DNA from: CAVQCJ01 sp963849365
Lineage (GTDB): Bacteria > Actinomycetota > Actinomycetes > Prado026
Direction: 5' to 3'
Length of the DNA: 64,000 nucleotides
NCBI GenBank assembly: GCA_963849365.1
Contig: CAWKHA010000004.1
Location: 434,001 to 498,000 of the forward strand
The translations under genes were made by a program, and so were the position numbers. The notes under the pieces were generated by a model. That model worked only from the letters and a program-made list of their open reading frames with translations. It did not search any database and had not been told where the DNA came from. Shown here one piece after another: positions 51,486 through 60,067 of the stretch; position 1 is the first letter of the stretch, and the number at the start of each line of letters is the position of its first letter.

Positions 51486-52640
51486 CTACGAGGCGGACGC
51501 CGCCGACGCCGCGCGGCGGCGAGCCACTTCGTAGAGCACGATGCCGGCGGCGACGCCCGCGTTCAGCGACTCGTTGCCCGACGTCATCGGGATCCGCACG
51601 AGCACGTCGCAGGTGCGCTCCACGAGCCGGGACAACCCGTGGTCCTCCGAGCCGACCACGAGCACCAGCGGGTCCACCGCTACCTCGAGCTCGTGCGCGT
51701 CGACGGTCCCGTCGGCCGACAGACCGACGACGACGAAACCAGCCGCGCGGTACGCCTCCAGCTGCCGGGTCAGGTTGGTGGCGCGCGCCACCGGGATCCG
51801 CGCCGCCGCACCGGCCGACGCCTTCCAGGCGCCCGCGGTCATCCCGGCCGAGCGCCGCTCCGGCAGCACCACACCGTGCGCCCCGAAGGCTGCCGCCGAC
51901 CGGACCACCGCGCCCAGGTTGCGCGGGTCCGTCACCGAGTCGAGCGCCACCAGCAACGGCACGTCGCCGGTGTCCGCGGCGCGCTTGGCCAGGTCGTCCG
52001 GGTGCGCGTACGCGTACGCCGGAACCTGCAGCGCGAGGCCCTGGTGCACCGACCCCGAGCTCATGCGGTCGAGCTCGGCCCGCGGCGCCTCCAGCAGCGG
52101 CAGCCGCCGGTCGGTCGCCAGCCGCAGCGCTTCCTTCACCCGTTCGTCGCTGTCGATCCGCTCGGCGACGAACAGCGCCGTCGCCGGGACGTTCGCGCGC
52201 AGCGCCTCCACGACCGGGTTGCGCCCGACGACGAGCTCGCTGCCCTCGCGGGTGCTGCGCCGGGGGTCGGCACGCGACCCCGGCCGGGTCCCGGGGCGCG
52301 GTCCCCCGCGCGCGACGGGTGCGGTACCGCGCTTGCCGGGACGTCCCGTCGCCCGAGCACCCGCCGCCGCGCCCTTGGCCGCCGGACGGCCGGACGCGCG
52401 GGTGGCCGGTGCGGCACCCTGGGCGGTCGGTCCAGCCGCGGACGGCGTGCCGCGACGGTCGGCCTGGGCCCGTGCACCCGGCGAGCCCGCCCGCTTGGCT
52501 GCCTTCCCCCGGTCGTTCGCCTTCGACGTCGGGCCCTTCGGCCGCAGCCCCTTCGACTTCGCGCCGCCGCTGCCGACCGTCGCGCCCTTCTTCGAGCCGG
52601 GCGTCCGCCGGGCCCCCTTGCGCTGGCTGTTGCCGGCCAT
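51486..52640 (-). CDS. rlmB: 23S rRNA (guanosine-2'-O)-methyltransferase, SpoU/TrmH family
   Basis: This 384-residue SPOUT methyltransferase is of the RlmB type. The catalytic domain (about 230-380) has DSVTDPRNLGAVVRSAAAFG and SEDHGLSRLVERTCDVLVRIPMTSGNESLNA, the family's knot motifs. A substrate-binding domain begins near GSELVVGRNPVVEAL (about 134). Before it is a 130-residue low-complexity tail rich in Ala, Gly, Pro, Arg and Lys, likely to be disordered and RNA-binding. The ATG overlaps the cysS stop by one base (TGATG). The gene order is a familiar actinobacterial one. Confidence 0.92.
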   Translation of the reverse strand: MAGNSQRKGARRTPGSKKGATVGSGGAKSKGLRPKGPTSKANDRGKAAKRAGSPGARAQADRRGTPSAAGPTAQGAAPATRASGRPAAKGAAAGARATGRPGKRGTAPVARGGPRPGTRPGSRADPRRSTREGSELVVGRNPVVEALRANVPATALFVAERIDSDERVKEALRLATDRRLPLLEAPRAELDRMSSGSVHQGLALQVPAYAYAHPDDLAKRAADTGDVPLLVALDSVTDPRNLGAVVRSAAAFGAHGVVLPERRSAGMTAGAWKASAGAAARIPVARATNLTRQLEAYRAAGFVVVGLSADGTVDAHELEVAVDPLVLVVGSEDHGLSRLVERTCDVLVRIPMTSGNESLNAGVAAGIVLYEVARRRAASAASAS

Positions 52641-54076
52641 CAGGCCTCGTCCTCGTCGTCGGGGTGGGCAGGACCGTCGGGGCCGTCGAGCACCCATCGC
52701 GTACCGGCGGGGGTGTCCTCGAGCTGGACCCCGGCGGCCTTCAACGCGTCCCGGATCGCGTCCGCGGCAGCGAAGTCCTTGCGCGCCCGGGCCTCCTGGC
52801 GCTGCGCCAGCGCCACCTCGACCAGCGCGTCGATCACGCCGCGCAGGCCGGCCCCGGTCCCGGCGGCGGAGGCCCACGGCTCGTCCGCCGGGTTCAGCCC
52901 CAGCACCGACGTCATCGCGGCCACGTCGCGGGCGGCTGCGAGCACCGCGTCACGTTCGCCGGCGGCAAGCGCCGCGTTCCCCGCGCGCACCGTGTCGTGC
53001 ACCACGGCCAGCCCGTGCGGCACGCCCAGGTCGTCGTCCATCGCGGCCGCGAACGACGCCGGGACGTCGGCACCCCTGAGGGTGTCGGCGCCGAGGAACG
53101 CGCCTGCCCGCTCCAGGAAGCCCTCGATGCGCCGGTAGGCGACCGTCGCCTCCACCAGCGCCGCCTCGGAGAACTCGATGTGGCTGCGGTAGTGCGCGGC
53201 CGCCAGGTAGTAGCGCAGCTCCACCGGCCGTACCCGTCGGGTCACCTCGGACACCAGCAGGCTGTTGCCCAGCGACTTGCTCATCTTCTCGCCGGACGTC
53301 GTCACCCAGGCGTTGTGCATCCAGAAGGACGCGAACGGGTCCCCGGCCGCGCGTGACTGCGCCAGCTCGTTCTCGTGGTGCGGGAACACCAGGTCCAGCC
53401 CGCCGCCGTGGATGTCGAACGCGGGGCCCAGGTAGCGCGACGCCATCGCCGAGCACTCCAGGTGCCACCCCGGCCGGCCGGGACCCCACGGCGTCTCCCA
53501 CGACGGCTCGCCCGGCTTGGCCCCCTTCCACAACGCGAAGTCGCGCGGGTCCCGCTTCGCGGAGCTCGTCGAGTCCGCGGCCGGCAGCATCTCGTGGGTG
53601 CGCTGCCCGCTCAGCTCGCCGTACGACGGCCAGGACCGCACGTCGAAGTACACGTCGCCGTCGCCGGGGTAGGCGTGCCCGGCGTCGACCAGCCGCCGGA
53701 TGAGCGCGACCATCTCCGGAACGTGGCCGGTCGCGCGCGGCTCGTACGAGGGGGGCAGGCAGCCCAGCACGTCGTACGCCCACGAGAACGCGCGCTCGTT
53801 GCGGGCGGCGATCTCCCAGAACGGGACGCCCTCGTGCTCGGCGTTGTGCAGGATCTTGTCGTCGATGTCGGTCACGTTGCGGATGAACGTGACGCGGAGC
53901 CCGCGGTACTCGAGCCAGCGACGCAGCACGTCGAAGGCCACGCCCGAGCGGATGTGGCCGATGTGCGGCGGGGCCTGGACCGTGGCGCCGCACAGGTAGA
54001 CGGACACGTGGCCCTCGTGCAGCGGCACGAAGGGACGGGCCGACCGGGCGCCGGTGTCGTACAGGGTCAGGCTCAC
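52640..54076 (-). CDS. cysS: Cysteinyl-tRNA synthetase
   Basis: This 478-residue class I synthetase has the HIGH motif as PPHIGHIRSG (about 37-46), a zinc-binding Cys at YLCGATVQ, GWHLECSAMASRYLG and the KMSKS motif GEKMSKSLGNSL. A C-terminal helical anticodon domain follows. Its size fits CysS and not the shorter MshC ligase. The start is GTG at 54076. It lies in the rlmB-cysS-ispF-ispD run typical of actinobacteria. Confidence 0.96.
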   Translation of the reverse strand: MSLTLYDTGARSARPFVPLHEGHVSVYLCGATVQAPPHIGHIRSGVAFDVLRRWLEYRGLRVTFIRNVTDIDDKILHNAEHEGVPFWEIAARNERAFSWAYDVLGCLPPSYEPRATGHVPEMVALIRRLVDAGHAYPGDGDVYFDVRSWPSYGELSGQRTHEMLPAADSTSSAKRDPRDFALWKGAKPGEPSWETPWGPGRPGWHLECSAMASRYLGPAFDIHGGGLDLVFPHHENELAQSRAAGDPFASFWMHNAWVTTSGEKMSKSLGNSLLVSEVTRRVRPVELRYYLAAAHYRSHIEFSEAALVEATVAYRRIEGFLERAGAFLGADTLRGADVPASFAAAMDDDLGVPHGLAVVHDTVRAGNAALAAGERDAVLAAARDVAAMTSVLGLNPADEPWASAAGTGAGLRGVIDALVEVALAQRQEARARKDFAAADAIRDALKAAGVQLEDTPAGTRWVLDGPDGPAHPDDEDEA

Positions 54077-54134
54077 CCGCCAAGGGTACGGGTGATCGAA
54101 TACGCCCCGGCCGGCCCAGGTACGGGTCCGCCAC

Positions 54135-54614
54135 TCAGAGTCGTACGACCACGGCGGTCGCGACGGCGGCGACTCCCTCGCCGCGCCCGGTGAGACCCAG
54201 GCCGTCGCTCGTGGTGGCCCCCACCGAGACCGGCGCGCCGCACGCGGCCGACAGCACCGCCTGCGCCTCGTCCCGGCGCCCGGCGATCCGGGGGACCGCC
54301 CCGATGATCTGGACCGCGACGTTGCCGATCTCGTACCCCGCGGCCCGGACCGCCCGCGCCGCCTCGACGAGCAGGGCGCTGCCGGCCGCACCGGCCCACT
54401 CCGGGCGGTCGGTCCCGACCATCGCGCCCAGGTCGCCGAGCCCGGCCGCGGACAGGAGGGCGTCGCAGCAGGCGTGCGCCGCGACGTCGCCGTCGGAGTG
54501 CCCCACGCAGCCGGAGGGCTCGTCGGGGAACGAGAGCCCGGCCATCATCATCGGCCGGCCGGCCTCCAGCGCGTGCACGTCGACACCGACGCCGACGCGC
54601 GGCACCGGGCTCAT
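54135..54614 (-). CDS. ispF: 2-C-methyl-D-erythritol 2,4-cyclodiphosphate synthase
   Basis: This 159-residue IspF of the non-mevalonate isoprenoid pathway has the zinc-site aspartate and histidine in VGVDVHALEAG, HSDGDVAAHACCDALL and the late TTSDGLGLTGRGEGVAA. ATG at 54614 overlaps the ispD stop (ATGA), so both are translationally coupled. In actinobacteria it forms a trimer with active sites between subunits. Confidence 0.96.
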   Translation of the reverse strand: MSPVPRVGVGVDVHALEAGRPMMMAGLSFPDEPSGCVGHSDGDVAAHACCDALLSAAGLGDLGAMVGTDRPEWAGAAGSALLVEAARAVRAAGYEIGNVAVQIIGAVPRIAGRRDEAQAVLSAACGAPVSVGATTSDGLGLTGRGEGVAAVATAVVVRL

Positions 54615-55309
54615 CGGGACGCCGCCCGGTACGCGAGCAGCGCCTCGGCGAGCAGCAGGTCCAGCGGGCGGGTCACCTTGAACGCCTCCTCCGAGCCCTC
54701 GACCACGAGCACTCTGCCGCCGATCGCCTCGACCAAGGCGGCGTCGTCGGTCGCGGTCCTGCCCTCGGACGCCGCCCGGTCGTGTGCCGCCTCGAGCCAC
54801 CCGCGCACGAAACCCTGGGGGGTCTGGACCGCCCGGAGCCGGTCGCGGTCCAGCGTCTCCAGCGGCGTCCCGTCGGGCGCCACCGACCGGATGGTGTCGT
54901 GCACCGGCAGGCCGGGGACGACGGCGGCGACCGGGTCGCCGACCGCGGCGACGACGCGCTCGACCAGCTCAACGGGGGCGAAGGCGCGAGCGGCGTCGTG
55001 CACGAGCACGACATCGACGTCGGCGGACAGCGCCGCCAGCGCAGCGGCGACGGACTCCTGCCGGGTGGCGCCGCCGGCCACGACGGACACCGGCGCGCCC
55101 GGCAGCCGCTCGGCCAGCACTTCGCGGGCGGCGGCGATCCCGTCGGGCGGAGCGGCGACCACGACCACGGTCACGGACGGCGCCGCGAGCAGGCCGCGCA
55201 CGGCGTGGACGAGCAGCGGTTCCCCCCGGACCGGCCGCATGGCCTTGGGCACACCGGCGCCGAGACGCTCACCGCGTCCCGCGGCGGGCAGCAGCGCACC
55301 CACGCTCAC
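54611..55309 (-). CDS. ispD: 2-C-methyl-D-erythritol 4-phosphate cytidylyltransferase
   Basis: This 232-residue IspD adds CMP to methylerythritol phosphate. The nucleotide site is ALLPAAGRGERLGAGVPKAM, with the further motifs VLVHDAARAFAP and LRAVQTPQGFVRG and the late FKVTRPLDLLLAEALL. The GTG start is at 55309. It precedes ispF with ATGA overlap, and the PIN-TRAM gene lies upstream on the same strand. Confidence 0.95.
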   Translation of the reverse strand: MSVGALLPAAGRGERLGAGVPKAMRPVRGEPLLVHAVRGLLAAPSVTVVVVAAPPDGIAAAREVLAERLPGAPVSVVAGGATRQESVAAALAALSADVDVVLVHDAARAFAPVELVERVVAAVGDPVAAVVPGLPVHDTIRSVAPDGTPLETLDRDRLRAVQTPQGFVRGWLEAAHDRAASEGRTATDDAALVEAIGGRVLVVEGSEEAFKVTRPLDLLLAEALLAYRAASR

Positions 55310-55372
55310 GGCTGGACCACTGCGGACCGCAGCGCGGACCCCACCTGGCCACCCCTCATCCGGGGCGCCGGC

Positions 55373-56503
55373 TCAGACCCGGCTGCCCGCGATCGACTGG
55401 GGACGAGCAAACACCATCCGGCCGTTCGCCGTGGTCAGGACGCTCGTCACCTGGACGCGGGCCTCGGCGCCGATGCCCTCGCGGGCCCGCTCGACGACGA
55501 CCATCGTGCCGTCGTCCAGGTATCCGACAGCCTGCCCGGACTCCTTGCCGGGCTTGGTCAGCAGCACGGTCACCTCGTCGCCGGCCACGACCGGCGGGCG
55601 CAGCGCCAACGCGAGGGCGTGCAGGTTCATCACCCGTACGCCGGCGAGGGCGGCGCTGCGGGCGAGGTTGGTGTCCAGGGTGAGCAGGCCGACGCCCCGG
55701 TCCAGGCACATCCGGACGAGCTTGGCGTCGACCTCGGGGACTCCCGGGGCCTCGTCGTCGACCACCGACACCTCGACCCCGGGCTCGCGTCGCAGCGTCT
55801 CGAGCACCTCGAGGCCGCGCCGACCGCGGCCCCGACGCAGCTCGTCGGACGCGTCCGCGAGCCCCTGCAGCTCGGCCAGCACCGGTGCCGGCACGAGCAT
55901 CTCCCCACCGAGGAACCCGGCGCGGACGACGTCGATGATCCGACCGTCGATCGCGACGGAGGTGTCCACGATCCGCGGCAGCAGCGCCGTCGACACCGAC
56001 CGGGGACCCAGCCCGGCCGAGGCTCCGAACATGTGCAGCATGCCATCGCGCCGGGCCGAGCCGACCCGGAAGCCGAGCAGGCCCAGCGTGACGAGCACGA
56101 ACGCGAACAGCGGGATGGCCATGAAGCGGTTGCCCAGCAGGAACACCGGCCACGCGATCGCGGACCCGGCGATGACGCCGATGATCGACCCGAACACCCC
56201 GGCGACGATGTGCTCGGCGGAGATGTCGGACAGGGACCGCTCGGTGCGCCGGACCGTCCGCTCGGTGGCCCGGCCCAGCACGCCGCCCAGGACGAAGCCG
56301 AGCGCGGTGCCCAGGAGCAGGCCGATCCAGACCGGGTCGACCCCGCCGACGACGTCACGCCGCCCTGAGGCCTCCAGCAGCAGCGCGATCTCGTAGCCGA
56401 GCCCGGCGAAGAACACGACGACGCACAGGCGCAGCAGCTCGACGACCACGCTCGGGACACGCGCCGCGCGAGGGCTCAACCTGACACCACCAGGCTCGGG
56501 CAC
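55373..56503 (-). CDS. Membrane-anchored PIN-TRAM domain protein (YacL-type)
   Basis: This 376-residue protein has about four N-terminal helices (LLRLCVVVFFAGLGYEIALLL, WIGLLLGTALGFVLGGVL, IVAGVFGSIIGVIAGSAIAW, MAIPLFAFVLVTLGLLGF). A PIN nuclease-like domain follows (about 170-290, VDTSVAIDGRIIDV and LLTLDTNLARSA), and a TRAM domain (about 310-376, GQAVGYLDDGTMVVVE). The YacL group may cut structured RNA at the membrane. The GTG at 56503 is the first start in frame. It is in the usual position between carD and ispD. Confidence 0.9.
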   Translation of the reverse strand: MPEPGGVRLSPRAARVPSVVVELLRLCVVVFFAGLGYEIALLLEASGRRDVVGGVDPVWIGLLLGTALGFVLGGVLGRATERTVRRTERSLSDISAEHIVAGVFGSIIGVIAGSAIAWPVFLLGNRFMAIPLFAFVLVTLGLLGFRVGSARRDGMLHMFGASAGLGPRSVSTALLPRIVDTSVAIDGRIIDVVRAGFLGGEMLVPAPVLAELQGLADASDELRRGRGRRGLEVLETLRREPGVEVSVVDDEAPGVPEVDAKLVRMCLDRGVGLLTLDTNLARSAALAGVRVMNLHALALALRPPVVAGDEVTVLLTKPGKESGQAVGYLDDGTMVVVERAREGIGAEARVQVTSVLTTANGRMVFARPQSIAGSRV

Positions 56504-56542
56504 CGGCGGGGCGACCGCCGGGCGTGCGGGACGAAGGCCCCG

Positions 56543-57025
56543 CTACGACGCGAGCACCTCGTCGAGGATGGTCTCTGCCTTGTCCTCGTTGGTGTTCTCG
56601 GCAAGAGCGAGCTCGGACACAAGGATCTGGCGCGCCTTCGCCAGCATCCGCTTCTCACCCGCCGACAGGCCCCGCTCGCGCTCGCGGCGCCACAGGTCGC
56701 GGACGACCTCGGCGACCTTGATCACGTCGCCCGACGCGAGCTTCTCGAGGTTGGCCTTGTACCGGCGCGACCAGTTGGTCGGCTCCTCGGTGTGCGGCAT
56801 GCGCAGGACCTGGAAGACCCGCTCCAGCCCCTCGGCACCGACGACGTCGCGGACGCCGACGAACTCGGCGTTCTCGGCCGGGACCCGCACGGTGAGATCG
56901 CCCTGCGCGACCTTGAGCACCAGGTAGACCTTCTCGACACCCTTGATGCTGCGGGTCTCGATGGCCTCGATCAGTGCAGCTCCGTGGTGGGGGTAGACAA
57001 CGGTCTCGCCGACAGTGAAAGACAT
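56543..57025 (-). CDS. carD: CarD-family RNA polymerase-binding regulator
   Basis: This 160-residue CarD homologue is an essential regulator in mycobacteria, where it stabilises the open promoter complex. The RNA polymerase interaction (Tudor-like) domain is seen in VGETVVYPHHGAALIEAIETR and the DNA-binding helical domain in RRYKANLEKLASGDVIKVAEVVRDLWRRERERGLSAGEKRML. ATG at 57025 has AAAGGGG upstream. It is followed by the PIN-TRAM gene, a conserved arrangement. Confidence 0.96.
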   Translation of the reverse strand: MSFTVGETVVYPHHGAALIEAIETRSIKGVEKVYLVLKVAQGDLTVRVPAENAEFVGVRDVVGAEGLERVFQVLRMPHTEEPTNWSRRYKANLEKLASGDVIKVAEVVRDLWRRERERGLSAGEKRMLAKARQILVSELALAENTNEDKAETILDEVLAS

Positions 57026-57033
57026 GTGGCAGG

Positions 57034-57060
57034 TGCCCCTTTCTCGATCTCCAGGATAAC
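57034..57060 (-). promoter_or_regulatory. carD ribosome site and -10 box
   Basis: On the minus strand the sequence includes TTATCCT (complement of 57053-57059), a -10-like box, and AAAGGGG (complement of 57036-57042), 10 bases before the ATG. The leader would be short. A matching -35 is not clear. Confidence 0.4.
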
Positions 57061-57213
57061 ACGGTGCCCGGACGCCGCCGCCGGTGTTTGCGCAGGTCAG
57101 GGGCCTAGTCCGGGGTCGACCGGAGCACTGGCGGGGGTTGACAAGGCGGGCCCCTGCGTGCTTGCCCGGTTCGCACCATCGTCGGACCGGGCGGCGCGGC
57201 GCATACTGAGACC

Positions 57214-57993
57214 ATGCCAGGCGTGCCGGGACCCGACGGCCGTCACGACGACCTCGACGCCGACCAGCTCGAGGGTCTGGCGCTGCTCGTCCCCGACGAC
57301 GCGCGCAGCCTGGACGCCGACCGGGACGCGTACCTCCGCGAGCTGCGCCAGCGCCAGCGCCGGTCCGGGCCCGGCGCCCCGCCCGGCTCCCGGCGCGCGC
57401 TGCTGCTGCGGGCGTTCGGCGGCGGGCGCCCCGGGGTCGGTCTGGCCGGACCGCTGCTGCTGGTGCTGCTGGTGCTGGTCGGGCTCGTGGGCAGCACGCT
57501 CAGCGTCTTCAGCGGCAGCACCACGGACACGCGACGGCTGACCCCGCTGGCCACCGGCGTCGCGGTCCCGCCGGGGGCGGTCGGCGGACTCCTGCCGGAC
57601 TCGAGCGTGACCGTCCGCGGCTCCACGTACTCCCTGCGGGACGCCCGGCCGGCGATGCTGGTGCTGGTCCCCGAGGCATGTCCGGACTGCGGCACCGTCC
57701 TGCAGCGGCTGCGGGCCCAGTCCGCGGAGTACGGCCTCTACTGGATCGTGATCGGGCCACCGAGCCAGCAGGACCAGCTGCGCACGCTCGACCAGAGCGA
57801 CCTGGGCGGCAGCGCCGCGGTCGCCACGGACGACGCGAACGTCATGCGGTCGCGCTACGAGCCGACCGGGGTCACCGCCGTGCTGGTGCGCGACGACGGC
57901 GTCGTCGCGGACGTGCGGAAGAACCTGACCGCCAGGGACAACCTGGAGACCGCTCTGGCGCAGCTGGACGGCCGCTCCGCGCCGACGGCGTAG
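57214..57993 (+). CDS. Membrane-anchored thioredoxin-like protein
   Basis: This 259-residue protein has an acidic cytoplasmic N-terminus (about 1-70), one membrane helix (GLAGPLLLVLLVLVGLVGS, about 77-95) and an outside thioredoxin-like domain. The redox pair is Cys156-Pro-Asp-Cys159, followed by GLYWIVIGPPSQQ and TAVLVRDDGVVADV. It may reduce or exchange disulfides at the cell surface. The UbiA-like gene begins 11 bases after its stop, so they may share a transcript. Confidence 0.82.
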   Translation: MPGVPGPDGRHDDLDADQLEGLALLVPDDARSLDADRDAYLRELRQRQRRSGPGAPPGSRRALLLRAFGGGRPGVGLAGPLLLVLLVLVGLVGSTLSVFSGSTTDTRRLTPLATGVAVPPGAVGGLLPDSSVTVRGSTYSLRDARPAMLVLVPEACPDCGTVLQRLRAQSAEYGLYWIVIGPPSQQDQLRTLDQSDLGGSAAVATDDANVMRSRYEPTGVTAVLVRDDGVVADVRKNLTARDNLETALAQLDGRSAPTA

Positions 57994-58004
57994 TCCGGGT
58001 CCGG

Positions 58005-58829
58005 GTGAACCGCGCCGCTGCCCTGGTGAAGGCCGCCCACCCCGGGCCGAGCCTGGCGGTCACCGTCGTGGGCACCGCGCTCGGCGCGACGGCCGGGGCT
58101 CCCGCGCCGACCTGCGCCCTGCTCGCGTCGGCGCTGCTCGCCGGGCAGCTGTCGATCGGGTGGTGCAACGACGCGACCGACCGCGTGCGGGACGTCGAGG
58201 CCGGCCGGCGCGACAAGCCGGTCGCGCTCGGGGTGCTCAGCGCGCGGACGGTGTGGGTCGCGGCCTGGGTCGCCCTGGCGATCTGCGTGCCGCTGTCGTT
58301 CGCGCTGGGTGCGGCCGCCGGCGTCGTGCACCTGGTCGCGGTCGGGGGCGGCTGGGCGTACGACCTGGGGCTCAAGCGCACGGTCTGGTCGTTCACCGCG
58401 TTCGCGGTCAGCTTCGGGCTGCTGCCGTCGGTGGCGACGCTGGCCCTGCCGGACCCGACGACGCCGCCGTGGTGGGCGACGGTGGCCGGAGCGCTGCTCG
58501 GCGTCGTGGCCCACCTGGCCAACGCGCTGCCGGACATCGACGACGACGTGGCGGCCGGCGTGCTGGGACTGCCGCAGCGGCTCGGCAGCACCCGCACCCG
58601 CCTGACCGCGGGGGTGTTGCTGGTGCTCGCCGCCGTCGTGCTCACGGTGGGGCCGGACGAGCCCTTGGGGGTCGCGGGGGTGACCCTGCTCGTCGTCACC
58701 ACGGCGGCGCTGGGCCTGGCGTTCGGTCGCCGCTGGCCGGAGCGGTCCCGGGCGCCCTTCGCCCTGGCCGTGCTGGCTGCGTTGGCCGTGGTCGGACTGC
58801 TGCTGGCGCGGGGGGCGTCACTGGCCTGA
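58005..58829 (+). CDS. UbiA-family prenyltransferase
   Basis: This 274-residue integral membrane protein has about eight helices and the first aspartate motif NDATDRVRDVEAGRRDKP, which binds the prenyl diphosphate through Mg2+. The second motif NALPDIDDDVAAGVLGLPQRLG is present in the expected place. It might prenylate a menaquinone precursor or another aromatic; the acceptor is not clear. The GTG start is close to the preceding stop. Other menaquinone genes are not in the window. Confidence 0.87.
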   Translation: MNRAAALVKAAHPGPSLAVTVVGTALGATAGAPAPTCALLASALLAGQLSIGWCNDATDRVRDVEAGRRDKPVALGVLSARTVWVAAWVALAICVPLSFALGAAAGVVHLVAVGGGWAYDLGLKRTVWSFTAFAVSFGLLPSVATLALPDPTTPPWWATVAGALLGVVAHLANALPDIDDDVAAGVLGLPQRLGSTRTRLTAGVLLVLAAVVLTVGPDEPLGVAGVTLLVVTTAALGLAFGRRWPERSRAPFALAVLAALAVVGLLLARGASLA

Positions 58830-58898
58830 GCCGGATCGCTACGCTGTCCCCGCCTACCGAGCAGGCACCTCGCCAGCAGCATCCAGGAGCCCACGAGC

Positions 58899-59378
58899 AT
58901 GGCCGTGATCCGCACCCGAGCCCGCACCCTGTCGGTCGCCGCAGCCGCGGTCCTCGCCGTCACCGCCCTCAGCGGCTGCGCGGCGGGGCTGGGAGCGAAC
59001 ACCTCCACGCCGTACGACCCCGCGCTCGGCAGCGACGCGGTCGTCGGCAACATGCACGTCAACAACGTGGTCGTCGTCGACGACGGCAACGTGCCCGAGC
59101 TGGTCGGGGTCCTGATCAACCAGGGTCGCGAGGTCGACACGCTGATGTCGTTGACAGTCTCCGACACCGACTCGGTCACGCTGCCCAGCGGCGGCGTGGA
59201 CATCCAGCCGTCGAACTTCGTGGTCTTCGGCCCGTCCTCCCAGCAGCGTGCGCTGGTGAGCGGCCTCACGGCGACGCCGGGTCAGGTCGTGACGGTGACG
59301 ATGCTGTTCCGGATCGCCGGCAGCGTGAGCGTGCCCGCGATCGTCACGCCCCCGCAGGGCCTCGTCGCCGGCGACTAG
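58899..59378 (+). CDS. Lipoprotein of unknown function
   Basis: This 159-residue protein has a signal peptide ending in LSGC, with Cys27 as the lipid site. The remainder is a beta-rich domain of about 120 residues with GNVPELVGVLINQGREVDTL and VDIQPSNFVVFGPSSQQRALVSGL. It resembles the actinobacterial lipoproteins with an immunoglobulin-like fold related to copper-chaperone-like PCu(A)C proteins only in general shape. No metal-site histidines are evident. It lies upstream of senX3-regX3 in opposite direction. Confidence 0.78.
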   Translation: MAVIRTRARTLSVAAAAVLAVTALSGCAAGLGANTSTPYDPALGSDAVVGNMHVNNVVVVDDGNVPELVGVLINQGREVDTLMSLTVSDTDSVTLPSGGVDIQPSNFVVFGPSSQQRALVSGLTATPGQVVTVTMLFRIAGSVSVPAIVTPPQGLVAGD

Positions 59379-59386
59379 CAGGCTGG

Positions 59387-60067
59387 TCAGGGCTCGAACT
59401 TGTAGCCGAGCCCGCGCACGGTCACCAGGTGGCGCGGGTTCGCCGGATCGGGTTCGATCTTCGCGCGCAGCCGCTTCACGTGGACGTCGAGCGTCTTGGT
59501 GTCGCCGACGTAGTCGCTGCCCCAGACGCGGTCGATGAGCTGCATACGGGTCAGGACCCGGCCGGCGTTGCGCATGAGCAGCTCGAGCAGGTCGAACTCC
59601 TTGAGCGGCATCGGCGCGGAACGGCCGTCCACGGTGACGACGTGCCGCTCGACGTCCATCCGCACCGGGCCGGCCTCGACCGTCCCCGGCGTCAGCTCGT
59701 CCAGGTCGGAGCCGCGCCGCAGCACCGCCCTGATCCGCGCGACGAGCTCGCGGGACGAGAACGGCTTGGTGACGTAGTCGTCCGCGCCCAGCTCCAGCCC
59801 GACCACCTTGTCGACCTCGCCGTCCTTGGCGGTCAGCATGATCACCGGGACCTTGGACCGCTGCCGCAGCTGGCGGCAGACCTCGGTGCCCGGCAGGCCG
59901 GGCAGCATCAGGTCCAGGAGCACCAGGTCGGCGCCCGACCTGTCGAACTCCTCCAGCGCCGCCGGACCGGTCGCGGCCAGCGCCACCTCGTAGCCCTCCT
60001 TGCGCAGCATGTACGCCAGGGCCTCGCTGAAGGACTCCTCGTCCTCGACCACGAGCACGCGGGTCAC
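59387..60067 (-). CDS. regX3: Phosphate-responsive response regulator (RegX3/PhoP type)
   Basis: This 226-residue OmpR-family regulator has a receiver domain with acceptor Asp52 in LVLLDLMLPG and the conserved MLTAKDGEVDKVVGLELGADDYVTKPF segment. The winged-helix DNA-binding domain contains DVHVKRLRAKIEPDPANPRHLVTVRGLGYKF. The GTG at 60067 overlaps the kinase stop (GTGA). With senX3 and phoU nearby this is the actinobacterial phosphate two-component system. Confidence 0.94.
   Translation of the reverse strand: MTRVLVVEDEESFSEALAYMLRKEGYEVALAATGPAALEEFDRSGADLVLLDLMLPGLPGTEVCRQLRQRSKVPVIMLTAKDGEVDKVVGLELGADDYVTKPFSSRELVARIRAVLRRGSDLDELTPGTVEAGPVRMDVERHVVTVDGRSAPMPLKEFDLLELLMRNAGRVLTRMQLIDRVWGSDYVGDTKTLDVHVKRLRAKIEPDPANPRHLVTVRGLGYKFEP

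Noticed and set aside
54474..56396. Plus-strand frame of 640 codons
   Set aside because: It is antisense to ispF, ispD and the PIN-TRAM gene, whose motifs are clear, and has a low-complexity Ser/Arg/Pro/Thr composition.
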